DNA from: Candidatus Zixiibacteriota bacterium | Lineage (GTDB): Bacteria > Zixibacteria > MSB-5A5 > GN15 > JACZUZ01 | Length of the DNA stretch: 64,000 nt | Reading direction: 5' to 3' | NCBI GenBank assembly: GCA_024280835.1 | Contig: JAJRPJ010000003.1 | Coordinates: 50,136-114,135 of the forward strand | Shown here: piece after piece, positions 19,544 to 28,806 of the stretch | How the letters are laid out: the number at the start of each line of letters is the position of its first letter | Numbering within the stretch: position 1 is the stretch's first letter | Made by a program: the position numbers and the translations under genes | Notes under the pieces: model-generated | What the model was told of the DNA's origin: nothing | The model's database searches: none | What the model saw: the letters and a program-made list of their open reading frames with translations, nothing else

Positions 19544-22500
19544 TCAGTCGTTATCGGATGAGGTGTCGGTTTGGTCATCGGTGAAGTTGGAGTTGAAACG
19601 ATTAGTCTCAGTTTGCAATTCACTTGTCGCTTCAACGAGAGATGTCTCGTCTGTTGGAGCTTCTGGCGCAGCGTCTGTGTCGTCTGTGGATGCGGAGACA
19701 GTTGTTGATTGCATTCTCTCGATAATGACCGCTGGGACTTCGGTGTCTTCCAGTTCTTCAGCCTCGGAGGTTTCTATATCCTCGACGGTTTCTTCGGATA
19801 GCGCCTCGTTGGTGCCTGAGGTGTCTTTAGAATTGGCAATAGGCTTTGGTGCGATTGGTTTTTGGGAGACTGGTTTTTGAATGATTGGCTCTGGTTCATA
19901 GTCTTCGTCTTCGATTGTTTCGTTACGCAGAGTGATGCGTCCATCATCGGCGACATCTCCAAAGCGCACTGAGACGAGCTTTGAGATGCCTGGTGATTCC
20001 ATGGTGACGCCATAGAGGGTGTCTGCGGCTTCCATAGTGATTTTGTTATGGGTGATGATGATGAACTGGGTGCGGTTGGCAAAACGGCGAATCATGCGCA
20101 AGAAACGATGGCAATTGGCGTCATCAAGTGGCGCGTCGATTTCGTCGAGAATACAGAATGGTGACGGTTTGACCAAGTAGAGCGCAAATAGCAATGAAAT
20201 TGCGGTTAGGGCGCGTTCGCCGCCAGACATTTGAGTGATAGTGACGAGTTTCTTGCCTTTGGGTTTGGCGATAATCTCGATGGCTGACTCAAGTGGATCA
20301 GTCGGATCGATGAGTTTGAGGTCGCATTCGCCGCCTTGGAATAATTCGGTGAAGACGTCTTTGAAGTGCTTACGCGCTTGGGAGAAGGTTTCGAGGAATT
20401 TCTCTTTGGCGGTTTTGTTAATTTTGTTGATAGTTGACTGCAAGGTCGCGCGGGCTTTGGTTAGGTCTTCATACTGGGCGCTCAAGTAGGTATAGCGCTC
20501 TTGGGCGGAGGTGAACTCCTCAATAGCCAACAAATTGACTGCGCCGAATGATTTCATCTTTTGCTTGAGGGCGCTGACTGTTTCGCGGGCAGTGGAACGA
20601 TCCTCTTCAGACTCAAACTGCTGAGGGCTGTCTTCGCCTTCTGTAGTTTCCGGTTGATATTCGCTTATATCAATTGAGTACTCTTCGAAGATTCTTTCGC
20701 TGAGGGCTTTGGTCTCAAGTTCGATTTGCGAACGTCTTAATTCGAGTTGATGTGATTCCTTTAACGCGCGTTCTCTAACATTGCGAATTTCTTTGAGACC
20801 TTCTTCACGTTCGCGTAAGAGTGAGACGATAGCATCGCGCTGTTGGCGAACATCGGCCTCTGAGCGAGAAAGTTCTGTGCGTTGGTCAAAGACAAGTTTG
20901 AGACGCTCCTCGAGTTCGTTGGTTGTCTCGGCGGAAAGTTCAATCTCTCTTTGGGCCGTTTCGTTTTCGGCGAATTTGCTGTCTTTGGTTTGGGTTATTT
21001 CACTGCGCAACTCTTGTTGATGGGTAATACGATCAGTGATCTGATTGACAGCGGATTTGTCTTCAACGAGACGGACGTGCAGTTTGTTTAAGCTATCAGC
21101 GGCAGATTGTGATTTTTCCTCTAAAGCTGTTAGAGCTTGGCTGCGCTCTTCGACTAGCGCTAAGAGTCGTGATTTTTCACCAGAGAGTTGGTCGACATCG
21201 AGAGTTAGTGTGTACTGTCGATGTTTGAGGAGTTCGAGTTTGTCTGTGGCAGAGTTTTGCTCTTGGGTGTAGCGCTGTTGGTCTCGTTCTTGGCCAGCGA
21301 TTGTGACTGTTAACTCACTGAGTTTTCTTTCGGCTGTGTTTTTCTCTTCGCGTTCTGTTCCGAGTTCAATATCGAGTTGTGAGATATTGGCGCGCAGGCG
21401 AGCGATTTCGGCGATGTGTTCGCTTTTTTTCTCACGAGCTGTGTTTAAGTCAGACTCTAGGCGCAAGATATTTTCTTGAAGCTCTTCGGCGCGTTCTTTA
21501 CGGCCGAAACGTGGCGCTTGTTCTGCAGAGCCGCCAGCTAAGACTGTTGTTCCGCGGTACAATTTGCCAGATGTTGTGACGACCTGAGTTGATTCAGGTA
21601 GGCGCTCGAGTAGAGAACGCAATTCGCTTGTCGCTAGTGTGTCAATGCTATCATCAAAAACAGCTGTGTCACATAGGAGTGACTGTGCCAAGGCGTGGGC
21701 CTCTGGATGCGGATTCACTAGGCGGTCCGCCCAGCCGACAAAGCCAGCTTCCTCAAGCGGACGTCTTTGACTGGTGTCTGATTCAGCGTTGTCGCTTGAG
21801 TTAGTCTCTGGCGCTTTTTCGGCGGTGAAACCATCGAGAGTGAAAACAGCGGCTGAGCCTTTTTGCTCTGAAGAGAGGAAGTTGATGACTTTTTCGGCTG
21901 CGCCACGTTCACTAGTCACTAGGTAGCCAGCGACATCGTCCAGGGCCGCTTCAATAGCGCGAATATAACCCTCACGCGGGACGATTAAGTCTGCGACTGG
22001 TCCAAGCAATTCTGGCCAACGCTCACGACTATCAAGCGCCGCGGCAACTCCGACTCCAAAGCCTTCATGGCGCGCCATCATCTCTTCCAGCAAACGCAAG
22101 CGAGCTCCTGTGGCCTCTAGAGCCGCAGATAAGTCGGTGATATTCTCGGTGTCGACTTCAATGTCTGCGTTGATTTCTTCAATACGCTGATTGGTTTCAT
22201 TGATGCGATTGGTCAGGTCAGCGATATTGTTTTCGGCTTGTTTGGCCTGAGCGGAAGACTTGTCTTTTTCGGCTCTGGTGGAGGCAATTTGGTTAGTCAG
22301 CGTTGAGAGTTGGCGTAGGCATTCTTCGATGCGTTCTTTGGATTCGTTTTCTTGCTCACTGAGGTTTTGTGTGTCACTTTTACCTGAGGAGATTCGACCC
22401 TCAAGCGCCATCAGTTTCTCAGTTGAGTCTTGAGTATTGCGACGCGCTGTCAATAACTCAGTATCGGCATCCTGCGAGATTTGCTCCGAGCTTGCTATCT

Positions 22501-23575
22501 CTGCTAGCTGTGTTCCAAGCGCTTCCTCACGGCCCTGCAATTCTTCTTTGAGCTTGGCTTCATCGCTGAGTAATTGCTCAAGACGGACATCACAGGCGCG
22601 CATCTCAACAATATTACGCTCGCGTGTTTCTGAGAGAGTCAGTGAACGCTCTTTCAGGCCAGAGATTCTAACATCGAGGGCGTGACCTTCTTCGGTTTTG
22701 GCTTGCATCTCGCCAGTGACTATTGAGAGTTTTGAGTCGAGTTCACTTTGGGCGAAACGCTGTTCCTCTAGCTCTGCGTTTGAGCTGGCAAGTTTGGTGT
22801 CTGACTCACTGACTTGATCGCGAGCGGAGTAGAGGGCTTGGCTTTTTTCTGAATCTTCCTGAGAGGCGGCGTCAAGTGTGATTTTTGCCAACCCGAGTTC
22901 TAGGTGTTTTAGCTCTACATGTGTGTTTTGATAACGCTCGGCTTTTCTCATTTGCCGATTGAGTGAGTTGACCTGTGTTTTGACTTCGGTGACAATATCA
23001 GAAAGGCGCTTGAGGTCGTTTTCTGTGGTCTCAAGTTTGCGCATCGCGGCGCGTTTGCGCTGTTTGTATTTGGTGATACCTGCGGCCTCTTCGAAGAGAA
23101 TCCGTCGATCTTCGGTCTTATCCGAAATCAACGCATCAATCATATGTTGCTGAATGACTGAGTAGGCGTTGGCGCCCATGCCAGTATCAGCAAAGAGGTC
23201 GGTAATGTCGCGTAAGCGGCAGGTTGTTTTGTTGAGAACGTACTCTGATTCGCCAGAGCGGAAGAGGCGGCGGGTTATTTGTAGTTCATCATATTCGGAA
23301 GGCAGGACACCGTGATTGTTTTCGATGGTAAGTGTGACTTCGGCCATACCCTGAGACTTAAGTGTTTGGGAGCCGTTGAAGATGACGTCTTCCATCTTTC
23401 CGCCACGCAGTAGAGTTGGACGCTGTTCGCCCATCACCCAGCGCAAAGCGTCGAGGATGTTTGTTTTGCCGCATCCGTTAGGGCCGACGATGGCAGTAAC
23501 ACCATCGACAAGGTGAATATGGGTGCGTTCGGCAAATGATTTGAAACCAACTATATCAAGTTTTTTTAATCGCAT
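19544..23575 (-). CDS. smc: chromosome segregation protein SMC with a long acidic C-terminal tail
   Basis: This 1,343-residue ATPase is the core of the Smc-ScpAB condensin. Walker A is at residues 31-39 (GPNGCGKTN). Long coiled coils flank a hinge domain around GFGVGVAAALDS...GPVADLIVP. The C-terminal head has the signature QMSGGERALTA and Walker B CILDEIDAPLDD. Most bacterial Smc proteins have 1,150-1,200 residues. Here about 150 extra residues follow the head, starting near DEDYEPEPI and rich in Glu, Asp, Ser and Thr with KP repeats, apparently disordered. Partners ScpA and ScpB are encoded at 59.2-61.2 kb. The ATG at 23575 begins the operon. Confidence 0.96.
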   Translation of the reverse strand: MRLKKLDIVGFKSFAERTHIHLVDGVTAIVGPNGCGKTNILDALRWVMGEQRPTLLRGGKMEDVIFNGSQTLKSQGMAEVTLTIENNHGVLPSEYDELQITRRLFRSGESEYVLNKTTCRLRDITDLFADTGMGANAYSVIQQHMIDALISDKTEDRRILFEEAAGITKYKQRKRAAMRKLETTENDLKRLSDIVTEVKTQVNSLNRQMRKAERYQNTHVELKHLELGLAKITLDAASQEDSEKSQALYSARDQVSESDTKLASSNAELEEQRFAQSELDSKLSIVTGEMQAKTEEGHALDVRISGLKERSLTLSETRERNIVEMRACDVRLEQLLSDEAKLKEELQGREEALGTQLAEIASSEQISQDADTELLTARRNTQDSTEKLMALEGRISSGKSDTQNLSEQENESKERIEECLRQLSTLTNQIASTRAEKDKSSAQAKQAENNIADLTNRINETNQRIEEINADIEVDTENITDLSAALEATGARLRLLEEMMARHEGFGVGVAAALDSRERWPELLGPVADLIVPREGYIRAIEAALDDVAGYLVTSERGAAEKVINFLSSEQKGSAAVFTLDGFTAEKAPETNSSDNAESDTSQRRPLEEAGFVGWADRLVNPHPEAHALAQSLLCDTAVFDDSIDTLATSELRSLLERLPESTQVVTTSGKLYRGTTVLAGGSAEQAPRFGRKERAEELQENILRLESDLNTAREKKSEHIAEIARLRANISQLDIELGTEREEKNTAERKLSELTVTIAGQERDQQRYTQEQNSATDKLELLKHRQYTLTLDVDQLSGEKSRLLALVEERSQALTALEEKSQSAADSLNKLHVRLVEDKSAVNQITDRITHQQELRSEITQTKDSKFAENETAQREIELSAETTNELEERLKLVFDQRTELSRSEADVRQQRDAIVSLLREREEGLKEIRNVRERALKESHQLELRRSQIELETKALSERIFEEYSIDISEYQPETTEGEDSPQQFESEEDRSTARETVSALKQKMKSFGAVNLLAIEEFTSAQERYTYLSAQYEDLTKARATLQSTINKINKTAKEKFLETFSQARKHFKDVFTELFQGGECDLKLIDPTDPLESAIEIIAKPKGKKLVTITQMSGGERALTAISLLFALYLVKPSPFCILDEIDAPLDDANCHRFLRMIRRFANRTQFIIITHNKITMEAADTLYGVTMESPGISKLVSVRFGDVADDGRITLRNETIEDEDYEPEPIIQKPVSQKPIAPKPIANSKDTSGTNEALSEETVEDIETSEAEELEDTEVPAVIIERMQSTTVSASTDDTDAAPEAPTDETSLVEATSELQTETNRFNSNFTDDQTDTSSDND

Positions 23576-24068
23576 ATCTCTAGTGGTAGTCTCTTAATCG
23601 CAATGTTCTTAATAACAATGTTTAGTTACGCTTCTCAAGTTGTGATGTATCGCCCGTGCGAAAGTAGCTTTACAAGGATGACATTTCTTCAGCCGCGGTG
23701 CAAGATTTAATGCAGGAGAAGTATGTTTAACGAAAGTTAAATAAAAAGTGTTAACGGAACCATGGAAACATGGCAAATACTCGCCAATGGCTTCATAGCA
23801 TATTGTACACAATCGCAGGGTATAGGACAATCAATCAAACGCACAAACATCGATTAACAGCGTTTTTTGTAAAGAGTGTTTTTCGTAAGGAGTGTCTTTT
23901 GTGGAAAGTATTTTATTGTGAAGAATATCTTTTGCAAAGAATCTTTTTTGTGAAGGGCTGAAGATTGTCTGGCAAGTACGAATTGAAAGAGAGTTTTGAT
24001 GCGGTAAGTCACTTTTGTGGTAGCGCGAAAAGCGTCACGGTACGACAGGCCGTGTGATGGTGTGACTT
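23576..24068. other. intergenic region upstream of smc
   Basis: This 493-bp noncoding stretch should carry the smc promoter on the minus strand. It holds the degenerate tandem repeat at 23863-23960 and a weak minus-strand hairpin near 24034-24056 (CACGG/CCGTG followed by CGCTTTT) that may end the upstream two-gene unit. No other feature is visible. Confidence 0.45.
23863..23960 (+). repeat. degenerate 14-18-bp tandem repeat, about six units
   Basis: Successive units resemble TTTTTGTRAAGARTRTC, starting near 23863, 23880, 23897, 23912, 23930 and 23944. Unit length drifts and several bases vary. It is noncoding, T-rich on the plus strand, and looks like an old or decaying tandem array. Confidence 0.5.
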
Positions 24069-24656
24069 CTAGAATCCTGAGAGGCGTGTTTGGCCAACGA
24101 AGCCGCGTGGTAATGGGTTTTTCAATTGGCTGATGGTTTCAATAAAAGAACGGTAGATATTGCGTTCGTCTCGCATATATGAAGTTTTGATCTCGATATT
24201 GTGGAATGGGTCGCCGAGGTGGTCACCGACACCAATTTTTACACAATCGGGGAAGTCGAGTAGGATGAACTCTATGAAGGAGTTTTGGCGCAGGTTTAGG
24301 TCGATGATTAGGTCGAACTTGTTAGCGTGCAGTGTTTTAAGTAGTCCAGGCTTTGGAAGGCCAGTCCATGTGCGTTGGCTCATACTGGGGGCGATAATGC
24401 GATAACCTTTGCGCGGAAAGACATTGGCGACATGGGAACCAGGGGAGGCCAGCAGGAACATTTCAGCGGGGGAGAAGATATCGCCGAACTCAGGTAAGAA
24501 TGGTTTGACTGTGGTTAGTTCTCTGAGTCCTTCAGGAAGGCAGATAAGGACAGCAGAGCTTGCGGCCAGTTCTGCTGAAAAAGAGAACTCAGAGCTAGTG
24601 TAGTGTCGCTTGCGCCAGCCGATTTTTGAACCAGCTATGAAAGATTTCAGCCCCAT
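24069..24656 (-). CDS. hypothetical protein, possibly glycosyltransferase-9-like fold
   Basis: This 195-residue protein has alternating hydrophobic strands and helices, including AVLICLPEG, ANVFPRKGYRIIAP, KFDLIIDLNLRQNSF and a final IYRSFIETISQL. The FDLIIDLN segment recalls the N-terminal Rossmann half of heptosyltransferase-like (GT9) proteins, but only half the usual length is present and I see no nucleotide-sugar site. It starts 15 bp after the rodZ-like gene, so the two are probably co-transcribed and the product may act at the envelope. The fold suggestion is weak inference; treat it as a conserved hypothetical. Confidence 0.6.
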   Translation of the reverse strand: MGLKSFIAGSKIGWRKRHYTSSEFSFSAELAASSAVLICLPEGLRELTTVKPFLPEFGDIFSPAEMFLLASPGSHVANVFPRKGYRIIAPSMSQRTWTGLPKPGLLKTLHANKFDLIIDLNLRQNSFIEFILLDFPDCVKIGVGDHLGDPFHNIEIKTSYMRDERNIYRSFIETISQLKNPLPRGFVGQTRLSGF

Positions 24657-24671
24657 CGGGGAAGTCTATCC

Positions 24672-25649
24672 TTACTTTGTTGATTTCTGTGTCGACGTTT
24701 CTGTCGGAGAAGCCGCTGACAAGGGAGCCAGTAGCTCTTCGTAGTTCAGCTGTGTAATCTCAAGTCCGGCAACACGTTTGCTTGAGCCATCAGGAGTTTG
24801 CAGGCGTTGACCACCGATAAATATCTCGAATTGGTCTTTGTCGGCGATGTCTAGTTTGAAGCGATAATTTGAACTCCAGGTATAGACTTCACCACCACGC
24901 ATTTCGCGGTTGAAGAGTGTATCGCCATCAGCGATGACGACCACGACTGAGCTCTTGGCCGAAGGTTTGGCTTTGATGGTTAACTCTAGTTGTTCACGAG
25001 GTTGATAGGCAGGGATTGTGGACTCAGACTGGGAGTCACCTGTTGAGATATCCTCGGTTGTTTGTCCCGCTGGGTTTGAATTTTCGCCAGCGAAGCCGTT
25101 GTTGAGGAATGTATGCTTGGCGATAAAAAATAGAGCCATGATAGCGGCTAGCCCGAGGCCTGCGCGAGTCATCAATTTTTTTCTGTTGGCAGTCAAAGTC
25201 CCCGTCTGTGAGGTCAGGCCGCTCATATCAAAGTTGGATTGGCCCTGCATCGCTCCCGCTGGTTGGACAAGAGCGTGCCCACCGATTGTGGTGTTTGATT
25301 GCGGATTGTCGGTGGTTTGTGCGGCGTTTCGGGCTTGAGCCTGATAGGCCGCGCCAGCGAATTCTGGTTTCTCTGGGGACGGTAGCTCAGGATAGAGTTT
25401 GCCGAGGAGTTGATCGGGGTTGATGTCTAAGGTGTCAGCGTATAGTCTGGCGAACATGCGGAAGTAGATATTCGACGGCAAATAGTCTGTGTGGCCTTCT
25501 TCAATAGCCCTAACAAAGACCTCTTGCAGTTTGCAGTCCTTGGCGATTTCGGCGCTGGAGAGTCCTTGTGCGATTCTTTCATCGCGTAAGACTGACCCGA
25601 TTTGTTGATTAACGCTTAGCGTTGGCTCTTCACTTTTTGTCTTGAACAT
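24672..25649 (-). CDS. RodZ-like protein: HTH domain, one membrane helix, DUF4115 domain
   Basis: This 325-residue protein has the RodZ layout. Residues 10-85 form a Cro/RodZ helix-turn-helix (IGSVLRDERIAQGLSSAEIA, then a second segment with YFRMFARLYADTL). A low-complexity linker leads to a single transmembrane helix (LGLAAIMALFFIAKHTF), and the C-terminal periplasmic DUF4115-like beta domain includes LELTIKAKPSAKSSVVVV and FEIFIGGQ. RodZ links MreB to the wall-elongation machinery and helps set rod shape. The ATG at 25649 has an AGGGAT site. No mreB is nearby, so the family call rests on architecture. Confidence 0.82.
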   Translation of the reverse strand: MFKTKSEEPTLSVNQQIGSVLRDERIAQGLSSAEIAKDCKLQEVFVRAIEEGHTDYLPSNIYFRMFARLYADTLDINPDQLLGKLYPELPSPEKPEFAGAAYQAQARNAAQTTDNPQSNTTIGGHALVQPAGAMQGQSNFDMSGLTSQTGTLTANRKKLMTRAGLGLAAIMALFFIAKHTFLNNGFAGENSNPAGQTTEDISTGDSQSESTIPAYQPREQLELTIKAKPSAKSSVVVVIADGDTLFNREMRGGEVYTWSSNYRFKLDIADKDQFEIFIGGQRLQTPDGSSKRVAGLEITQLNYEELLAPLSAASPTETSTQKSTK

Positions 25650-25990
25650 ATCCCTGTGTTGTCCTGCCGCTACTTTTTCTTAGAAATCCGTCGCAGTGAT
25701 TTTATTATAGTAGGAAAACTATTTTAATCAATGCTTTACCCAGTGATTCAACCTTAGTTTCACTAAGTGCGTTTGTTGATAAAGCCGTCAATCCTTGGCG
25801 ACAATCTATCTTACGCAGATTCCTTCTTGTTTGTTCACGGCTTTAGCGCTGACTTCTATTCTTTTGTGTTATCGACAGGCATCTCAATGAACCCGACTAT
25901 ATCTGGAGGGTTTTCGCCAGATAGGGAACATAAAAATTTGTCTCCCGTCAGATTAGAACGAGATTGGAGTGTGACCTGTCATTTGGCCTT
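25650..25990. other. noncoding gap
   Basis: This 341-bp gap lies between the maf 3' end and the rodZ-like gene and must contain the promoter of the latter on the minus strand. A short plus-strand open frame at 25767-25994 has no recognisable features. I see no hairpin or RNA gene. Confidence 0.4.
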
Positions 25991-26692
25991 CTAGTGATTC
26001 TGACTGGACTGACCCAAAGTTTGCAAAAACTTGGCGGCCAGTTCATCAACAACCAAAAGCGGAAAGCCGATGACAGTATCCAGCGCTCCCTCCAAGTGGT
26101 CAACTAAAAAAGAACCAAGTTCTTGCGCTCCATAAGCTCCAGCTTTGTCCAAGGAGTCTCCAGTTGCTAGGTAACGCTCAATTTCTTCGTCTGAGACCTT
26201 CGAATCGTCTTTGAAGGTTACGGCGGTTTTGGCGACTTGTTGTTCGGAGAATACCTTAGTTGATGAATTGTGCAAGAGCATCGAGATAGCTGTGTAGACA
26301 TGATGTTTCTGGCCCCGCAAGCGCCAGAGAGTCTCGCGGGCTTCGGGAATGTTCACTGGTTTGCCAAGGCAGTCGCCATTATGCCAGACTATTGTATCTG
26401 AGGCGATAATCAAGAATGGTTCTATAAAAGGTGGCTCTTGGGAGTTTTGAGTGAGAATGGACTTGGATACCGCATGAGCTTTTAGTTCTGCGAGACGCCT
26501 AGAAGCTTGCTCTGGAGCCTCTCCTGCTGGAATTGTTTCAGAGATATCGGCGGTTTTGACCGTGAAAGGGATTTTGGCTTGTTGCAGGAGGTCTTTGCGG
26601 CGCGGTGAACCAGAGCCTAGAATAATAGGAGTTATTGCGCTTAGTCGGCGCAGATAGTTCATGGGTGGTATTACGAGCTTTGGTAGGGACAT
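25991..26692 (-). CDS. Maf family nucleoside triphosphate pyrophosphatase
   Basis: Maf/YceF/YhdE enzymes hydrolyse non-canonical or modified NTPs such as dTTP, UTP or m7GTP to the monophosphate. The motifs are complete: ILGSGSPRRKDLL at the N-terminus, ASDTIVWHNGDCLGKP in the centre, and the later YLATGDSLDKAGAYG. The frame extends upstream to a TTG at 26740 that overlaps the dtd stop codon, but the ATG at 26692 is nearer the conserved start; an ATG at 26662 is also possible. There is an insertion of about 15 residues around SILTQNSQEPP. It is translated in a unit with dtd. Confidence 0.92.
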   Translation of the reverse strand: MSLPKLVIPPMNYLRRLSAITPIILGSGSPRRKDLLQQAKIPFTVKTADISETIPAGEAPEQASRRLAELKAHAVSKSILTQNSQEPPFIEPFLIIASDTIVWHNGDCLGKPVNIPEARETLWRLRGQKHHVYTAISMLLHNSSTKVFSEQQVAKTAVTFKDDSKVSDEEIERYLATGDSLDKAGAYGAQELGSFLVDHLEGALDTVIGFPLLVVDELAAKFLQTLGQSSQNH

Positions 26693-26736
26693 TCTCTTGG
26701 TATTCAAAGATTGGTAGTGAGCGCTATGAGCATTGG

Positions 26737-27186
26737 TCAAGGACTTTCGACCATGATAGTCACGGGACCATCATTTTCGAGAGTGACGAGCATTTTTGCG
26801 CCGAACTGACCTGTTTGGACTTTGATTCCACTTGCTGATAGTTTGGCGACGAATGATTCGTATAGTTTCTCAGCGGCGATTGGCTCCAGGGCCTGATTGA
26901 AACTTGGCCTGCGGCCTTTGCGGGTATCGGCGTAGAGGGTGAATTGCGAGACGACCAATGCTGAGCGGGATGATTCAGGCAGGTCATGTAGTGATAGATT
27001 CATTTTGTCGGCGCCGTCCTCGAAGATGCGTAGATTGGAGATTTTCTCCACTAGATATGAGACATCTTTTTCGGAGTCACCTGCTTTGGCGCCTAGTAGG
27101 ATCATCAGTCCACAGTCAATACTTCCGACGATTTGGTTTTCTATTGTCACTGAGGCGGATCTGGTTCTTTGGACTAGCGCACGCAT
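26737..27186 (-). CDS. dtd: D-aminoacyl-tRNA deacylase
   Basis: This 149-residue enzyme removes D-amino acids and glycine mischarged on tRNA. The start at ATG 27186 (MRALVQRTRSASV) matches the family; the longer open frame upstream is not needed. Both catalytic signatures are present: SQFTLYADTRKGRRPSF and the cross-subunit NDGPVTIMVES near the C-terminus. The dimeric DTD fold length fits. It lies directly before maf, with 44 bp between its stop and the preferred maf ATG, so the two proofreading-type enzymes are probably co-expressed. Confidence 0.96.
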   Translation of the reverse strand: MRALVQRTRSASVTIENQIVGSIDCGLMILLGAKAGDSEKDVSYLVEKISNLRIFEDGADKMNLSLHDLPESSRSALVVSQFTLYADTRKGRRPSFNQALEPIAAEKLYESFVAKLSASGIKVQTGQFGAKMLVTLENDGPVTIMVESP

Positions 27187-27543
27187 AGGACTGATGATAC
27201 CGACTTGTAGGGGCAATGACAATGTTGAAAGATAAGACCGAAGACCAATGCCGAAACACCGTGTTGAAATGCTGTGTTGAAACAAACTTGCTTTGACTCT
27301 TTCCTGAGGCTACAAAACTTGTATATTGGTTATGTCTTCGGCTGTTTTTGTTGGTCATAAGTTGATCAGTGGTTCGGGAACAGTTGGAGGGTTTTTGTGG
27401 TATTAGATTTGCGGTTCAATGTCGGTCGATTATTGATAGGGCGTCAATAGGAGAGCGGTTGTTTTTCGGGCTGTGAAACAGAAGTGAAACTAATAAGGTT
27501 AGTGGGCTGGTTTGGCCACTGATAAGAAGAATGGAGATATATT
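27187..27543. other. noncoding gap between divergent dtd and trxA
   Basis: This 357-bp gap should hold both promoters. GTAGGGG occurs at about 27207-27213 but without a following hairpin, so I do not call a REP. No other structure is evident. Confidence 0.4.
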
Positions 27544-27870
27544 ATGAGCGCACCAGAGCAAGTAACAGACAGCAGTTTTGAGGAGCAGGTTTTGAAGTCC
27601 GATGTTCCTGTGGTGGTTGATTTTTGGGCCAGTTGGTGTGGTCCGTGTCGGATGATTGCGCCGATGCTTGAAGAAGTCGCCAAGGAGCTAGATGGTAAAG
27701 TTCGGATTGCTAAAGTCGATGTTGACAGCAATCAAGCCACAGCTCAGAAGTACGGCATTATGTCTATTCCGTCACTACTGTTTTTCAAGAACGGTGAGAT
27801 GGTTGAGCAAATGGTTGGCGCTGTGCCCAAGGCGCAACTTATCGAGAAGATCGACAAAGTTTTTGCTTAG
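27544..27870 (+). CDS. trxA: thioredoxin
   Basis: This 108-residue protein is a classical thioredoxin. It has the redox motif WCGPC, the buried Asp in VVVDFWASWCGPC, the cis-proline in SIPSLLFFKNG, and the conserved KVDVD segment. It reduces disulfides in cytoplasmic client proteins and is regenerated by thioredoxin reductase, which is not in this window. A GGAG site about 10 nt before the ATG supports the start. It has its own strong terminator and appears monocistronic. Confidence 0.97.
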   Translation: MSAPEQVTDSSFEEQVLKSDVPVVVDFWASWCGPCRMIAPMLEEVAKELDGKVRIAKVDVDSNQATAQKYGIMSIPSLLFFKNGEMVEQMVGAVPKAQLIEKIDKVFA

Positions 27871-27957
27871 GCGTTACTTTTAGAGCAGACTCTTTTACTA
27901 CGGCTTTAGTAACGAGACTTTGGTTAAGATTTCAATATAAGTTTGACACCTCATTGA

Positions 27958-27996
27958 AGGCGCCACCCCTCTTGGTGGCGCCTCTTTGAGTTTTTT
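27958..27996 (+). terminator. intrinsic terminator of trxA
   Basis: The perfect stem GGCGCCACC / GGTGGCGCC (27959-27967 with 27974-27982) has a 6-nt loop and is followed by TCTTTGAG and a T6 run. It lies about 90 bp downstream of trxA. Confidence 0.9.
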
Positions 27997-28096
27997 CGAG
28001 CAAGGCTCCAGTAAGATTTCTTGAGTAGGCATAGGCTTTATGTTTGAGAGAGAATACTATTCAATGAAAACATCTCTAACGAAAGATGAATAAGTG

Positions 28097-28591
28097 ATGA
28101 GTGACCCTGACGAATCAGGTCTTGATGGTTTTAGTAGTAAAGATGTTGACAATTCATCCAGCGACAGTGAAAATTCACAAGACTGGTCTAACCCCAGCTC
28201 TGATGAAATTGAAAAAATACTGGAAAGGTCGCATCGGATTGCTGTTGTCGGACTTTCCTCAGATCCAGCGCGAGCTAGCAATGGTGTCGCAGCGTATCTT
28301 CTTTCTCAGGGTTATGAAATAATCCCTGTTAATCCCAAAGAAACTTCTCCGCTTGGACTGCAGGCCTATCCTGATTTAGCTTCGGTTCCAGGGAAGATTG
28401 ATATTGTTGATGTGTTTCGTCGGTCCGAATTTGCCCCCGAAATTGTTCGGCAGGCGATAGCTATTGGAGCCTCGGCGATTTGGTTTCAAGAGGACATTAT
28501 CTCTCCTGAGGCTTTCAAGTTGGCCAAAGAGTCGGGTCTGACGGTGGTTATGAATCTTTGTATGCTCAAAGAGCATGTTCGTTTGGTGTAG
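28097..28591 (+). CDS. CoA-binding (YccU-like) protein
   Basis: This 164-residue protein has an acidic, serine-rich N-terminus of about 35 residues followed by a CoA_binding Rossmann domain: HRIAVVGLSSDPARASNGVAAYL, GYEIIPVNP, a VDVFRRSEFAPEIV segment and AIWFQEDIISPEA. The C-terminal VVMNLCMLKEH is typical of the stand-alone YccU family, whose members bind CoA or related nucleotides without a known reaction. The ATG at 28097 is preferred over the GTG just before it. The disordered N-terminus is longer than usual. It is a single gene between trxA and the rhomboid gene. Confidence 0.9.
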   Translation: MSDPDESGLDGFSSKDVDNSSSDSENSQDWSNPSSDEIEKILERSHRIAVVGLSSDPARASNGVAAYLLSQGYEIIPVNPKETSPLGLQAYPDLASVPGKIDIVDVFRRSEFAPEIVRQAIAIGASAIWFQEDIISPEAFKLAKESGLTVVMNLCMLKEHVRLV

Positions 28592-28806
28592 GTCACTTGG
28601 GAAAGAGGCCTTCTAGGAAAGCGCTGAAACGGGCCTAGCGCTGTGTAAGGTCCTATTGTCTAGTCGGTTACTTCCTGTGGCCTGTTATGGCCTAACGTCT
28701 CTATCTGGCGCCTAGGAGGCTTAGATGAGAATTGTGGGCCAAAACAGTAAACATAAAAGTTCTGTTGATTAACAAACTATAATGCTTTTCCGATGTATAG
28801 AAGATA

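Noticed and set aside
27207..27230. GTAGGGGCAATGAC as another GTAG-headed REP
   Set aside because: No inverted arm follows, so it is not a hairpin element.
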